From Trichosphaerium sp. ATCC 40318 (Eukaryota > Discosea > Flabellinia > Trichosidae): a stretch of 64,000 nucleotides of DNA. Numbering within the stretch: position 1 is the stretch's first letter; every line of letters starts with the position of its first letter. The position numbers were made by a program, and so were the translations under genes. Positions 1 through 10,209 of the stretch are shown here, one piece after another. The DNA is taken from positions 434,001-498,000 of the forward strand of contig JALMLS010000466.1 in the NCBI GenBank assembly GCA_038496445.1, written 5' to 3'. The notes under the pieces are model-generated. The model saw only the letters and a list, made by a program, of their open reading frames with translations, made no database searches and was not told where the DNA came from.

Positions 1-3000
1 TGACGTGACACTGGGTTTAACAGCGTCAGTGAGGGCAAATCGGTTAATACGTTTTGGAGAGGTTTAGTTGAATAATAAAATAATACCCAATTCTTACTTA
101 CTACCCCAAGAACGAAACAACGCCTCCTGCAATTTCAGAGTGGAACATTACCCGAGTTTGCAAGGTATGGGTAAACCCAAGGTGGACACGTGTTCATTAC
201 AAACCAGGCATTTCTTCCGAGTATATGGTTGTCCTCATGTGCTATCATACTTTCGAGTATTTATCCTCTTGCAGCACCCATAAGCGCACGTGTTGACAAA
301 AAACGAAAGAATTTTGTTTTGTTATTATTTGGTTTCTCTAATCGTCTATCAAGATTATTATCGTTGCAATTACCGTTATAACTGCCATTGAGAACTGTTA
401 CTTTGGCAAAAAGGATAGCCAGGTAGGCAATCTCACTGTAGTTACGGTCATCGTGACTGTTGAGGTATTGTTTGGTAACATTTTTTTGTGCTAGTGCCGC
501 TATACTGTTGAACGCAAAGCAACCGTTGTTGTTAATGGAATGGAGGTTATAGATGATGTGAGAAACTTGGTGCCTGGCGATATTGTCAGAATTAGTATTG
601 GTGATTACATACCTGCAGATGTACGCCTAGTAGACACTAATGTATTCTCTACGCACTTGATCTACAGCTACAAAGATTCACAGCGTCGGTGTAATGATTG
701 CGTTTCTGGACAAGAAGATATAGAGGATGCACTTAATGTTGCATTTTGTGCATCACTAGCAATAGAGGGTACAGCGACAGGTACTGTTTTATGTCTTTAC
801 TTTTATTATCTGCATTTTCTGTGACTGTTGTAAGGTGTTGTTGTGAATACAGGCAAAAATACATGTAAGTTTCCATTCCTCTGGTGCCACGTCTTTTTAA
901 CACTAGTGCTCTTAGGGATTTACAAGAAATCTGCGAAGAATTTGAAGAAAAAAATTCAAACAAGAAAACAGGTCTAGTTTTTTAGGTTCTTACGTCGTTA
1001 CCTGACATACCATGTTAGCTGATATTGGAGAGAATCCAAAATCTGGAAGGAATATTATTTGTTATATTGTTCACGTTGTCCAGTTTCTTGTCAGTATTCG
1101 TGCATGTAGATGGCATATTCTTCTTTGCGGGACTTCTGTTACTAGGTTGCTCTGTTATTGCGTTTTTCTTTGGTTTCTTACCAGCCTTTAGCACCTGAGA
1201 TGCTCAAACTAGTCATTTGGGTTGCTCTGAGATACTCGATATATCGAGTGAGCAGCAATGCTGAAGTCAAAGTACAATATGCGTCTGTTTAAGCGAGCCT
1301 AATAGATTCTCATAGAGTGTACAAGCTATTGAACATCTTGGTACCACTTTAATTCACACTTTGACTTTTGTGGTTTAATGCTATGCTTTAGCCAATGTTA
1401 CTGCTATTTGTATTGATAGATGTTGTATGTAATAACTATTGATATCATTGCTTTAACACTGTCTTTAGCATTAATACAAGGAACATGGTATGATATTATC
1501 AAAAAAGAACTTAAAGAAATTGTAAAGTTGTTTTAGCCCTGTGGTTGTTGGGATTTGGTGTGATGGCAGAGTATGGGATATAAATGATGGAATAATAGGA
1601 TCATATATTGGAAATTCTGTACATTCTTCACACATTCGAGAGTACAACTGACACCTAAACTAGTCGTTTCACATGCTCATAAACGCTTCTTTGCTACTTT
1701 CTCGACAAAGGTTTGGATTGCTTAGAGATGACGCTATCGAAAACTTTGCTCGAGAAACACAGGTTGACTTATGTGAGACGAATTCGAGGATTATTTATTC
1801 TAATCAAAACAAGAATTTCTCAGTAAGTTGTCCAGATGGTCTATTTTTTAATATCCACGTGATATTTATTTTTAGCTTTGTGTATTTAAGGAGGATGTAA
1901 AAGGTGTTACCACATTATCAGTTATTGTCAAAGGTCCACCGCTGATGTTGATTGATATGTGTGATAAGTTTGTCAAGGATGGACTTGAGATACATTTCAA
2001 TAGTGAGATGAAACGTAGTTTCAAAGATGGTCATGATTGTCTTCATAAAAATGGATCAGAATACTTAGTTAGTTTCTGTCAATTAAGTACTTACCCTCCT
2101 CTTTGTTTTTTATTTAAATTTAACTAGGTCTTGATTCAACAAAGTACAGAGGAGGAGACTACGACTTTGGTTCAGATAAGAACTTTCCTCCAAAAACTAT
2201 GGCTTTTCTTGGAACATTCTCTTTGAAATTTAAGCTCATTGAAGGAGTCAAAAAAACTAGTACTTCACATGATTTAAATCAATCCAACAACTTGACTTGT
2301 TGACAGTAACATGTGCACGAAATGATGGTTTAAAATTCATAATGATGTCTTGGGATGGTGATGAAACTACAGCTAAAGCCATTGCTGAAAGATGTGGTAT
2401 ACTAACAAGTACATCAATACGGGAAAAAAACTTTGCATAAACAAGCTATAAGCAACCAATATCTAACATGATTTTTAAGAGAATCACCAAACCTTTGGAC
2501 ATACAATTGTGGTCAATAGACGCAAACTGATTAATACAAAAACCAAGAAAGATTGGGACAAGTACGTTCTTCTTTTCTTTTTGAAACACGTATTTACACA
2601 ACATTGTACTAACAATTGCTACTTAAGTGTTTTGAAGCATGATGAGATTATTTTCACCAAAGCATCTTCCTTAGATAAACACTGGATTGTTAAACATCTT
2701 AAGCGTATTGGTCATACCGTAGCAATATTTGGTGATGGTACAGGAGATTATTCTTCAATTCTACAAGCAGATATTGGTATAGCTCCTAAAAATCTCAGTA
2801 CAAATGTAGTAAAAGATGCTAGTCAGGTCATAACTCAGTACGCCCATATATTGAGTATATGTGATTACATTTTGAAGTTGTTGTATTAATTTCTTGACTC
2901 GCAGGGATAAAAATATTACCACTCTTATTGATTTAATTAACGACAGTAACAATATTTTTGGATTGATAACAAACTCAGTTTCTTGTATCATGTCGAGTAT

Positions 3001-3283
3001 GATACCGCAAATAATTGGATTGATCTACATTATGCTTAAAATGCGTAATCCGTTGTTGTTTATTTACCTACGTGCGTTGCAACACCTACACCCTTTTCCT
3101 ATTTTTTTCCTTTTTCAAAAGGTAAACGTTTTGCTGAACGTTAACTCTATTGTAGTTGTATTTGATGTTTTACTTGTTAATTTAAGTGATTTGATAAGAA
3201 TTTACTTTAAAAGTAGCACGCACTCACATATTACCAAGAGGTACAATGGTGCCTTTAAACAAATGAATCCTAATAGCTTTTAG
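1..3283 (+). pseudogene. Degenerate Na,K-ATPase-like (type IIC) P-type ATPase; pseudogene or pseudoenzyme
   Basis: Several exon-like open stretches align in order with a type IIC P-type ATPase alpha subunit. They are a first membrane segment (about 200-270), the actuator piece LVPGDIVRISIGDYIPAD (about 568-621), the phosphorylation region (about 1390-1430), the nucleotide domain (about 1900-2230), the hinge (about 2330-2420, 2640-2850) and later membrane segments (about 2930-3280), where SSMIPQIIGLIYIM matches the family's TSNIPEI helix. Almost every catalytic motif is altered. The TGES loop is absent, the DKTGT site reads as D-R-C-C (ICIDRCC), the TGD motif has become SWDGD, and GDGxNDxPAL has become GDGTGDYSSIL. 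Frames between 800 and 1600 are broken by stops that I could not remove with plausible introns. The 5' end may lie outside the window. It cannot be an ordinary ion pump. Whether a non-catalytic protein is still made is open. The intact pump at 40.2-44.1 kb belongs to a different subfamily. Confidence 0.72.
1234..1249. repeat. 16-bp perfect palindrome
   Basis: ACTCGATATATCGAGT is its own reverse complement. It lies in the broken middle part of the degenerate ATPase, flanked by weaker complementarity (TTGCTC / GAGCAGC). No function can be read from it. Confidence 0.6.
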
Positions 3284-3654
3284 CATACCACTCCTACAGC
3301 AATTTCTACCAATCATCAGAAACGGCCTGCTTCAAACCTTTGCTGGCTTTTCAGTGTGCGTCAACCACCGCGAAACCGTGGCAATACTGTGCTCATTACT
3401 TTGTAATAGATCCTTTATAATCGCTGGTTGGTTTCATTTTGTACGCCTTCGAATTGATAGAAAAAAAACTTGTTTTAACCTCACTTTCTACTAGAGAGAA
3501 GTAAAACAGTCATCATGGATACTTATGCTTGGATACTTTTTTGCAGTATTAGTCACGCAAATACTACTCATAGTATTTGATAGGAAATGAAAGAAACATT
3601 CAACAAACAAAAAACTGTTTAAACATTCATGTTTTTATTCAACACGTAGTCAAT
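3284..3654. other. Intergenic, no gene seen
   Basis: A convergent gap between the end of the ATPase relic and the stop codon of the PARG-like gene. It is A+T-rich and I see no convincing ORF or structured RNA. Confidence 0.5.
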
Positions 3655-5179
3655 TTAATTACCATCTCCTTGACCCCAATAAAACTTTCTTTCCATAATC
3701 TTATTAATAAATCCTTGTTGGAAAGACTGGTTTTCTGTTTCTTTCAACTCGTTATAAAAAGCCAATCCCTTATTATAACCACGTGTACCAGCGTCATCAA
3801 ACCTAACATGAAAAAAAAAAGTCAATACTGCTCTTACATCGTATTCTAAAGCATACGTGTGATAAACCAATTCATCAATACCAGCATATTCTGCAGCGGC
3901 TAGTTGTAGCGCAGCCATCAACTCCCTGTCACCTCCAAAAGCACCTATTTAAACAGTTACAAGAAGCAAAATATACAAGGCATGCAGAATGTGCACTCCA
4001 GCTTAGTCTTAACTCCTACATACCTGTTCCCCAATTACCAGTGTGTACTATGACGTTTGGAGATTCTATGGACTTCTCTTTTGCTATCTATACAGCGAAA
4101 TATAAGGTACTGTTTCACACTATTGACTAACCCTAAGTGATTCGTGCTTTGCAGCAAAAAAAGAAGTGTATGCAGTTGTAAACATATCAACAACTTGCTC
4201 TAGTTTGTATGGACCTCTACCATTTCCAAGAGCAGCCATACATATCAGATTGGTAGTAGTTGGTGGATTGATCACCTCAGTTGCACGTCTTATTGCATCA
4301 CGACTACAAAACGATCAATAAGAACTCTTTAACAGCAACTTTTAAAAAATTATGATTGTACCTTGCCGTTTGGAATTGGTTACCGTACAGACCAAAAGGC
4401 CTTCCTCTATTAGGGTTTCTATCAGTAGCGACCTAGTATGTATAAGATTAGATTGTAGAACAGTAAAAAACCCTCGGATATGTACCTTGCAACGACGTTC
4501 AATGCCAGCAATAAGAATAGGTGTTGGAAAGAATTGATCTCTTGTCAAAGGCTTTAAATTGGGATTCTCGGCCGAGTTCGACTTCAAGTACTCTACAATA
4601 AACGTCTAAGAGTGATTGACTAACGTGACCTGATAGCATACCTTTAAGGTGACCCAAGGAAGGATGTTCTACAAAAAACAAAAAATGTAAGAAAACAGCG
4701 AAATTCACTTCAGTGAAAGCGTGCCTGCTACTTGCATTTCGTCTTGAGCGAATAATGGTCCTCCGTGAGCCACGAATAGATGTGTATCTGCAAAGTTAAC
4801 ATACCTTTTGGAGTAAATAATAATTCTGAACTCAACGTGGCACTTACCATTCAATGTCGTTTTTATTTTCACTTTCTGTATAAGAAAAAACGTCTTGTTG
4901 GCTCTTTAGAGTACATTTCTGGTTTGGCGGAAATCTTTTCAGAAAACGGTAAGTGGTTGTAATCTATGCCTTCTATGTATTACATAGAGGTTAATTACGC
5001 ACTTATTAACAACAGGGATGGCTTTCCAGCGTGTAAACTGTAAATGGCCTGAAATTCGGTTAACACAGTTTTCATTGTTTTTATTTAGTACCTTTGTGTT
5101 CTGTGCCAGTGGGACATGCTATATCGTACACTAATTTTTTGAGTGGATTGTTAATGAGCGTGTTAAACGCTTCTACCAT
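3655..5179 (-). CDS. Poly(ADP-ribose) glycohydrolase-like (macrodomain fold) protein
   Basis: Probable hydrolase of poly(ADP-ribose) or ADP-ribose conjugates. Exons joined across short introns carry TGNWGTGAFGGDRELM followed by ALQLAAAEYAG, which matches the PARG signature NWGxGAFGGDxxLK and the helix after it. An upstream exon carries VAHGGPLFAQDEMQVA, in the position of the PARG GGG...QEE loop that holds the catalytic acids; here the loop reads AQDE. Between them lie an EHPSLGHLKGML helix and an ERR..NRGRPFGLYG segment. The proposed start, MVEAFNTLINN at 5179, is the first in-frame Met of an open exon with a GTACT donor. One exon junction near 4.9 kb did not resolve cleanly, so the N-terminal third is provisional. 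The size, about 380 aa, suits a single-domain PARG. A microbial TIGR02452-type PARG is the main alternative. Confidence 0.62.
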
Positions 5180-5848
5180 GCTACTAGTTTTAATTTTTAC
5201 GCTGGCAGAGCAGAAGGGAGATATATCCTGTGGGTGCCTGCGTACAAGCTAGTTAGTTTGTAGTACTTTTTGACACGTTTACGTGTCTGTAGTGAGGAGT
5301 TTCTGGTGACTCTCAGCGTTACCCATAGTTCCTGTTGTAAAAACAAATAACAGCAACAGTAACTTGACCAAACAGCTTAAGTAGCCTAAACTCATTGTAA
5401 ATTCCTACTGTAAACAAGAAGTAGCAACTTGACAGGCTTAAGGTATTATGCTTAATGCAGGTTATGCGGCTATACAGATATACAACAAGTCACTTTTAGA
5501 TTTTCACAATAATAACTGTACATGATATCCTTTATTGCGTACTTTGCCTTGGATAAGTGAGCTTGCTAAGACCAATGCATAACGAAGACAACTATTGGGA
5601 GCCTACAAGAGCAACGCAATAATATTTCCATTTAGCTTACAACGAAAACAGTGAATCCGAGTGTAGGCAAAATATGTACAGGAGCTTGGTACTTTAAGAA
5701 TACAACTGTTGTGTCACTAGCAAAAGCTACAGTTTTGCATCAAGGCACGTGCCGTGAGGGTACCTTAGAGTTCACATAACTATTTTAAGCAAACTATCAT
5801 TGTAACCCCGTACCTTTAATCAACACTTACGCTGAACTAGTTCCTACC
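5180..5848. other. Intergenic, divergent promoter region
   Basis: Separates the minus-strand PARG-like gene from the plus-strand small CPxCG gene. Only short open frames are present, and none has domain content or plausible splice partners. Confidence 0.45.
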
Positions 5849-6144
5849 ATGACAGAACCAAATGCCGCCACGAAAGACGTGCCTAAAGAAACTCCACCCA
5901 AGCAGACAGAAAAAGCTGATAAGCCTGCTGCAAAAGGCAGTACGTACCCCGCCTTACTTGAATAAACCTTTCTTACGTTCAATTTTGTGTAAAGCATGTG
6001 ACGTATGAAAAACTGCTTGTTAGAACTCACGCACGTGTAGGAACGAAGAAAATGAGGCAAAAACCTGAAATACAAAATCTCATACTACCTGTAACATTGG
6101 ATGATACAGATGGCTTTAATTGTCCTGCTTGTGGCATGGGATAA
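5849..6144 (+). CDS. Small two-exon protein with a C-terminal CPxCG motif
   Basis: I do not recognise this gene. Exon 1 starts MTEPNAATKDVPKETPPKQT and ends at a canonical GTACGT donor. The intron of roughly 100 nt ends CACGTGTAG, and exon 2 continues in frame through RTKKMRQKPEIQNLILPV to FNCPACGMG and a TAA stop. The predicted protein is about 64 aa: a Lys/Pro/Thr-rich, probably disordered N-terminus, then a short hydrophobic strand, then a single CPACG zinc-knuckle half. With only one Cys pair it could bind zinc only as a dimer or with a partner. It is too short for ordinary ORF calling because the intron splits it. Support is the clean splice junction, the matching frame and the stop right after the Cys motif. 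Confidence 0.5.
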
Positions 6145-6878
6145 CAAAAAACAAGGCAACGTTTGCTCAAGAATTCTGCACTCAAGTTGGTGTAGACCAG
6201 CAAAAAAAATGACAAATCGAGTACTAATAAAAAAAAGTTTTTTAATTATAAGTCTTGAATATTTAGTGTGATTATTTATGTACATTGCATGAACATTGGT
6301 TTGGCCAGACTTGGAGTTAATGTTTTTAGTACTACCACTAAAATACCTTGCTCTCAAAAAGAGATAGAGAGTTAACAAGTATTAAAATTAGTAGTACTTT
6401 GAAAATCCCTCGAAGCTAGAGGTGCAATGTTCGGATTATATAAATAACTGTCTGGCCAATTTTAGATTTTGGTTTTTGCCTTTTCTTCTTTTTTTTTTCT
6501 TTTTTTTTTTTTTATCCTTTTTTACAGCCGGTTTCATCTTAATCTCGAAAAAAAACTGTACAGTCGGGAACAAGATGAGTTGTCAAAAAAAACGGTGAGT
6601 CGTGAGAGAGGTAGAGAAACATTCGTGACACAAAAAAAGAGATGATATAGCCCATATGATATAGCCCATATGTTCGTGCGTTTGGTTTTTTTTTCGGTGG
6701 TTGTTTCTCCGTCTTTTTGGTGGATCCTGCTTTTTTCAATAATTGGAGAATTTCGTTTTTCTTTTTTTTTTTTTTCAGTTTGTTTTGATTTTCTTCTTTT
6801 TTTTTTTTTGTTTTACTCGGTACCCTTATCCGCTGGTTGCCCTGAACCTTTGTGAGCCAAGATTGTCGTTTTTTGCTT
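6145..6878. other. T/A-homopolymer-rich intergenic region
   Basis: A convergent gap containing long poly-T/poly-A runs (about 6483-6512, 6755-6776 and 6796-6810) and one 14-bp tandem duplication. Long open frames here are translations of homopolymers (Phe or Lys runs) and are not credible genes. Confidence 0.55.
6644..6671. repeat. 14-bp tandem duplication
   Basis: GATATAGCCCATAT occurs twice head to tail with no spacer, inside the homopolymer-rich gap. Confidence 0.8.
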
Positions 6879-9766
6879 CTAATGCTTACTGAGGTTTGTT
6901 TGAGTAGGAGGTGGTGTCGTGTTTCTCACTGGAGTCCTCTTAGTTGCAACAGGTGATGAGGGTGTCTTCAAAGGAGCTGCTTTAGCAGGAGACTTAAAAA
7001 AGGAAGCAGAGTCAGAAGAAATCAATCAAACAGAAAAAATCAAAAAAAAAAATCGGATAAATACCTTTGGAGGTGCTGCCTTTTTAGCGCGTGCCATGTC
7101 AGCATAACTTGGCGTGGAAGGCGTTTTAGGTGGCGCTGTAGGCGTAGAAGTAGTTTTGACTGGCGTCTTTGGAGCAACAGCTGTCTGTTTATCCTGCAAA
7201 AAAGGTTGTTTAGTAAAGAATAATTTTTCTTTTGAGAAATCTTTTTTTTCTTTCAAAAATTTTCTTGTGTGCAAAGAGATGCACCTCTTTTCCGACTGGT
7301 TTTTTAGGAGTAGTATTTGCTTGTGGTTTATTTGCTTGGCTTCTAGGAGCAGATTTCCTTGGTGCATTACCCTTTGAAGGCGTTGAAGAACCGTTTTTGT
7401 TAAACTTTGAGCGTTTCTAAAATATTTAGTGAGCAGATGACCAAAAAAGTTGTGTGCAACAATAACGCCAAACAAAAAACAATTAAAAAACGAGAAAGTA
7501 GGCCTACCTCTTGTGCTCTCTTTGGTTTACTTGCAGGAGCTTTCGAAGCTGGTGACTTTGAAACTTGAGGAGCAGTTTTTACTACATCCTTAAAAGATTT
7601 TCCACCGAGTTTGCTATTAGCAGGTTTCCCTAAAAGCAAGTGAGCGAAAGCCGTTTATTCAAACGTGTAAAAAAATGGGTGGCGAAAGGCTTTTTTTTTG
7701 TTGATTACGTACATGCTGGAGCATCTTTTTGGCTCACTGAAACCTTTCCGTCAGGTGCAGGTGCCTTAGCAGGTGCGGGTTTTGTTGTATCTCGAACTTT
7801 TCTCTTGTCTTCAACTACTTCTAATTTTGCTCTAACGATACAGTTAGTAACGAAAAAAATACCACCAATGCGCATGTATAATTACACGTTACGGTACGCA
7901 TTCTAAAAGAAGAAAGAGGCAAAAAAAAAAAAAAAAACTGTACTTACTCCGGTGAAATAGTCTTAGTTTGCTCTAATTCTACTACTGCGTCCTTCAATAC
8001 GACTGGACAATCATCTGTGTCAAAACTAGGCGATTTGATACCTTTTTTTGTTTCTTCAAGTATAACTGCAAGCATTTGCTCTCTAGAATATGCCTGAACA
8101 TCATCTCCGTCAGGAGAAGGTAGTGGAGGAAAGTGTGATGATGTAAATTCAATCTTTGTTGCAACATGTGCTAAACGAACGTTAAAACTAGAAAAAAACG
8201 CAATGGAGAAAAAAAAGGTAAACAAAACAACAAAAAAAATGGAATTCAAATAAAACAAGCGCTGAACCAAACGTACGTTTAACTGGTCTCCCTCTTGATG
8301 TCTTACGTTTACCTCTGTTACCACTACGGTTACCATTTGTATTCTAAACGCAGTTTTAGCCGAATAAATGCTGTTTTTGCTTCAAAAAAAAAAAACAAAA
8401 CAAACAAAAAAAACAAACGCTTACACGATTTTCGTTTTGTCCTTCTGAGTAATTCATTTGATTACGTTTGTTATAAGCATTTCTTCCACCTCTACCACGG
8501 TTGAACCTCTTATTATTACGACCTCTAGATTCTCCTCTGTATCCCCCACGACCCATACGATCAGCCCACATGTGGTTGTACCTAGATAATCATTGTGAAT
8601 TTTTGGAACTTGAACGGCGCTTTTTGTCATGCATTATAACGCGAATAAAGCACGTACCTAGGCTGGCCGTTCGCCATTTGATTTTGGTAAAAATTAGGGT
8701 AGCTGTAAGCTGCTGGTACAGTAGTAGTAGCTTGTGGTTGATAGTAACTACAGTGGATGAGCGAGTCGTACGTAGAATATTGATCAAGCGGATAATAAAG
8801 CGTACAATCCTTTCAAAAGTGTTTCAGATTTAATTCTGCAAGATATTGCTTTGTCATTGTATTTTTGAGATCGAAGAAAGAAACACGCATCAACAGTTTG
8901 ATCCTAAGCGATAAAAAATGAGTTCTCAACATACATTTTATTATTTTTCGCAAATTATGACATACCTCCTCCTTGAAAACTACAAACCAAGTGTTGCTAA
9001 CATCTGAGCGTACAGATACAATGTGTTGTGCGTATTCTGATCCAAACAGAGCTTTTATATCCTAAACGCGTTAGAAGACGCCAATAAAAAACTATTTCAA
9101 GCATAATTAAAGACAAGAAACAATATGCAGCGCGTTTACGCTACTATAGTTGCGATCTGTCACATGTCAGTAAAGTACCTCCTCAGTAACTGTACTGCTC
9201 GGAATATCGCGAATAATTATCGTATTACGCTTGTTTAGTTGTTCGGTTGGTTTCGCGGCCGTTTTGTCGCTATTAAACACAGCTTTTTCTGATTTCTCTA
9301 AAGCCTCCAAAACCAGGTCTTTATCTTTTGTGAGGGCCAATACTGTTGCCACTTGCATTACGTTTTCAATAGGCATAAAATGATTCCCGTCCATCGATTG
9401 CACAAGAACTGGATCAGTTGCCAAATAGTCCTTTGTAAATACATGATCGATTTGCTTTTGTAAGATACGCAATAATTGATCCCTATCTAGAACGTACGAG
9501 TGAGAAAAAAGGTAAAAAAGCGAATCTGTAAAGCGAGGCAGACACAAACGCCAAAATTCCAATACGGTGGCATATATGGTCTTACCCAAAGGTGCTACAG
9601 GCTGGGCGGATGTATTCCATTGCCAAGGCTCTGCTTGCTCTTCCGAAAGCTTGTATACGCCATTATCCGTTTGTTTTTGGGTGTTCAGCGCTCTAGGGGC
9701 ATCATTCTCCGTAGTTTCTTTGAGCGCCGTTTGCACAACAGTTTTCTCAACTTGTGTACTGCTCAT
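6879..9766 (-). CDS. LARP4-like La-related RNA-binding protein
   Basis: Probably a cytoplasmic mRNA 3'-end/poly(A)-associated factor. From MSSTQVEKTVVQTALK, the N-terminal exons encode a La motif (RDQLLRILQKQIDHVF, then MDGNHFMPIENV, about residues 85-140). It is followed at once by an RRM (NTIIIRDIPSS, IKALFGSEYAQHIVSVRSD, NTWFVVFKEE and an AISCRIKSE end strand), the LARP4/5 arrangement. Downstream come a Gln/Tyr/Pro stretch (YYQPQATTTTVPAAYSYPN), an RG-rich box (about 8360-8570) and the short motif FTSSHFPPLPSPDGDD, which resembles the FPPLP element of animal LARP4 tails. A long Lys/Pro/Ala/Thr-rich disordered tail ends in PPPTQTNLSKH. The first Met of the long first exon was taken as the start. 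The tail exons are low in complexity, so their exact splice sites are the least certain part. Confidence 0.82.
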
Positions 9767-10209
9767 TGCGCGCTAGAGATCGCCACCCGTGTTTTGTAAA
9801 TAAAGTAATGCAACAGCAGCTATTTTGTACGAAAAACAAAATATATGTGAAAATTTTGTTGGATTTTTATGGCCAAATGCGTGTATCATCAAGCCTTCAC
9901 TTTCAAACGCACATAAGCATTCTTAAAACAATACTTATAAATAAAAAGGACGTAGTACAACAAAATTTGCATCTTTTTTACTTTTTGGGCTCTTGCACCT
10001 TATCTATTTTGACAGTAATGACATTCCATTGGATAAACATATACTATAGAGTGTGTTGACGATAACAAAACAAACAAAACGCGAACTGTGGGTTTTTACG
10101 TTGAAAAAAAAAATCTGTCAACTCATTTTTTTCTTTTATTGGTTCTCGAAGAAAAATTACATTTGACAAAACGGGACGAGTTGTTGTCAAGCTAGAGAGG
10201 GCATTTTTT
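9767..10209. other. Intergenic, no gene seen
   Basis: Lies between the 3' end of OLA1 and the start of the LARP4-like gene on the same strand, and presumably holds the LARP4-like promoter. No ORF with credible content. Confidence 0.5.

Noticed and set aside
5018-5260. Plus-strand hydrophobic frames suggesting a small membrane protein
   Set aside because: They lie opposite the first exons of the PARG-like gene, have no clean splice partners, and stop early.
6670-6855. Plus-strand Phe-rich 61-codon frame
   Set aside because: Translation of poly-T tracts with no conserved content.
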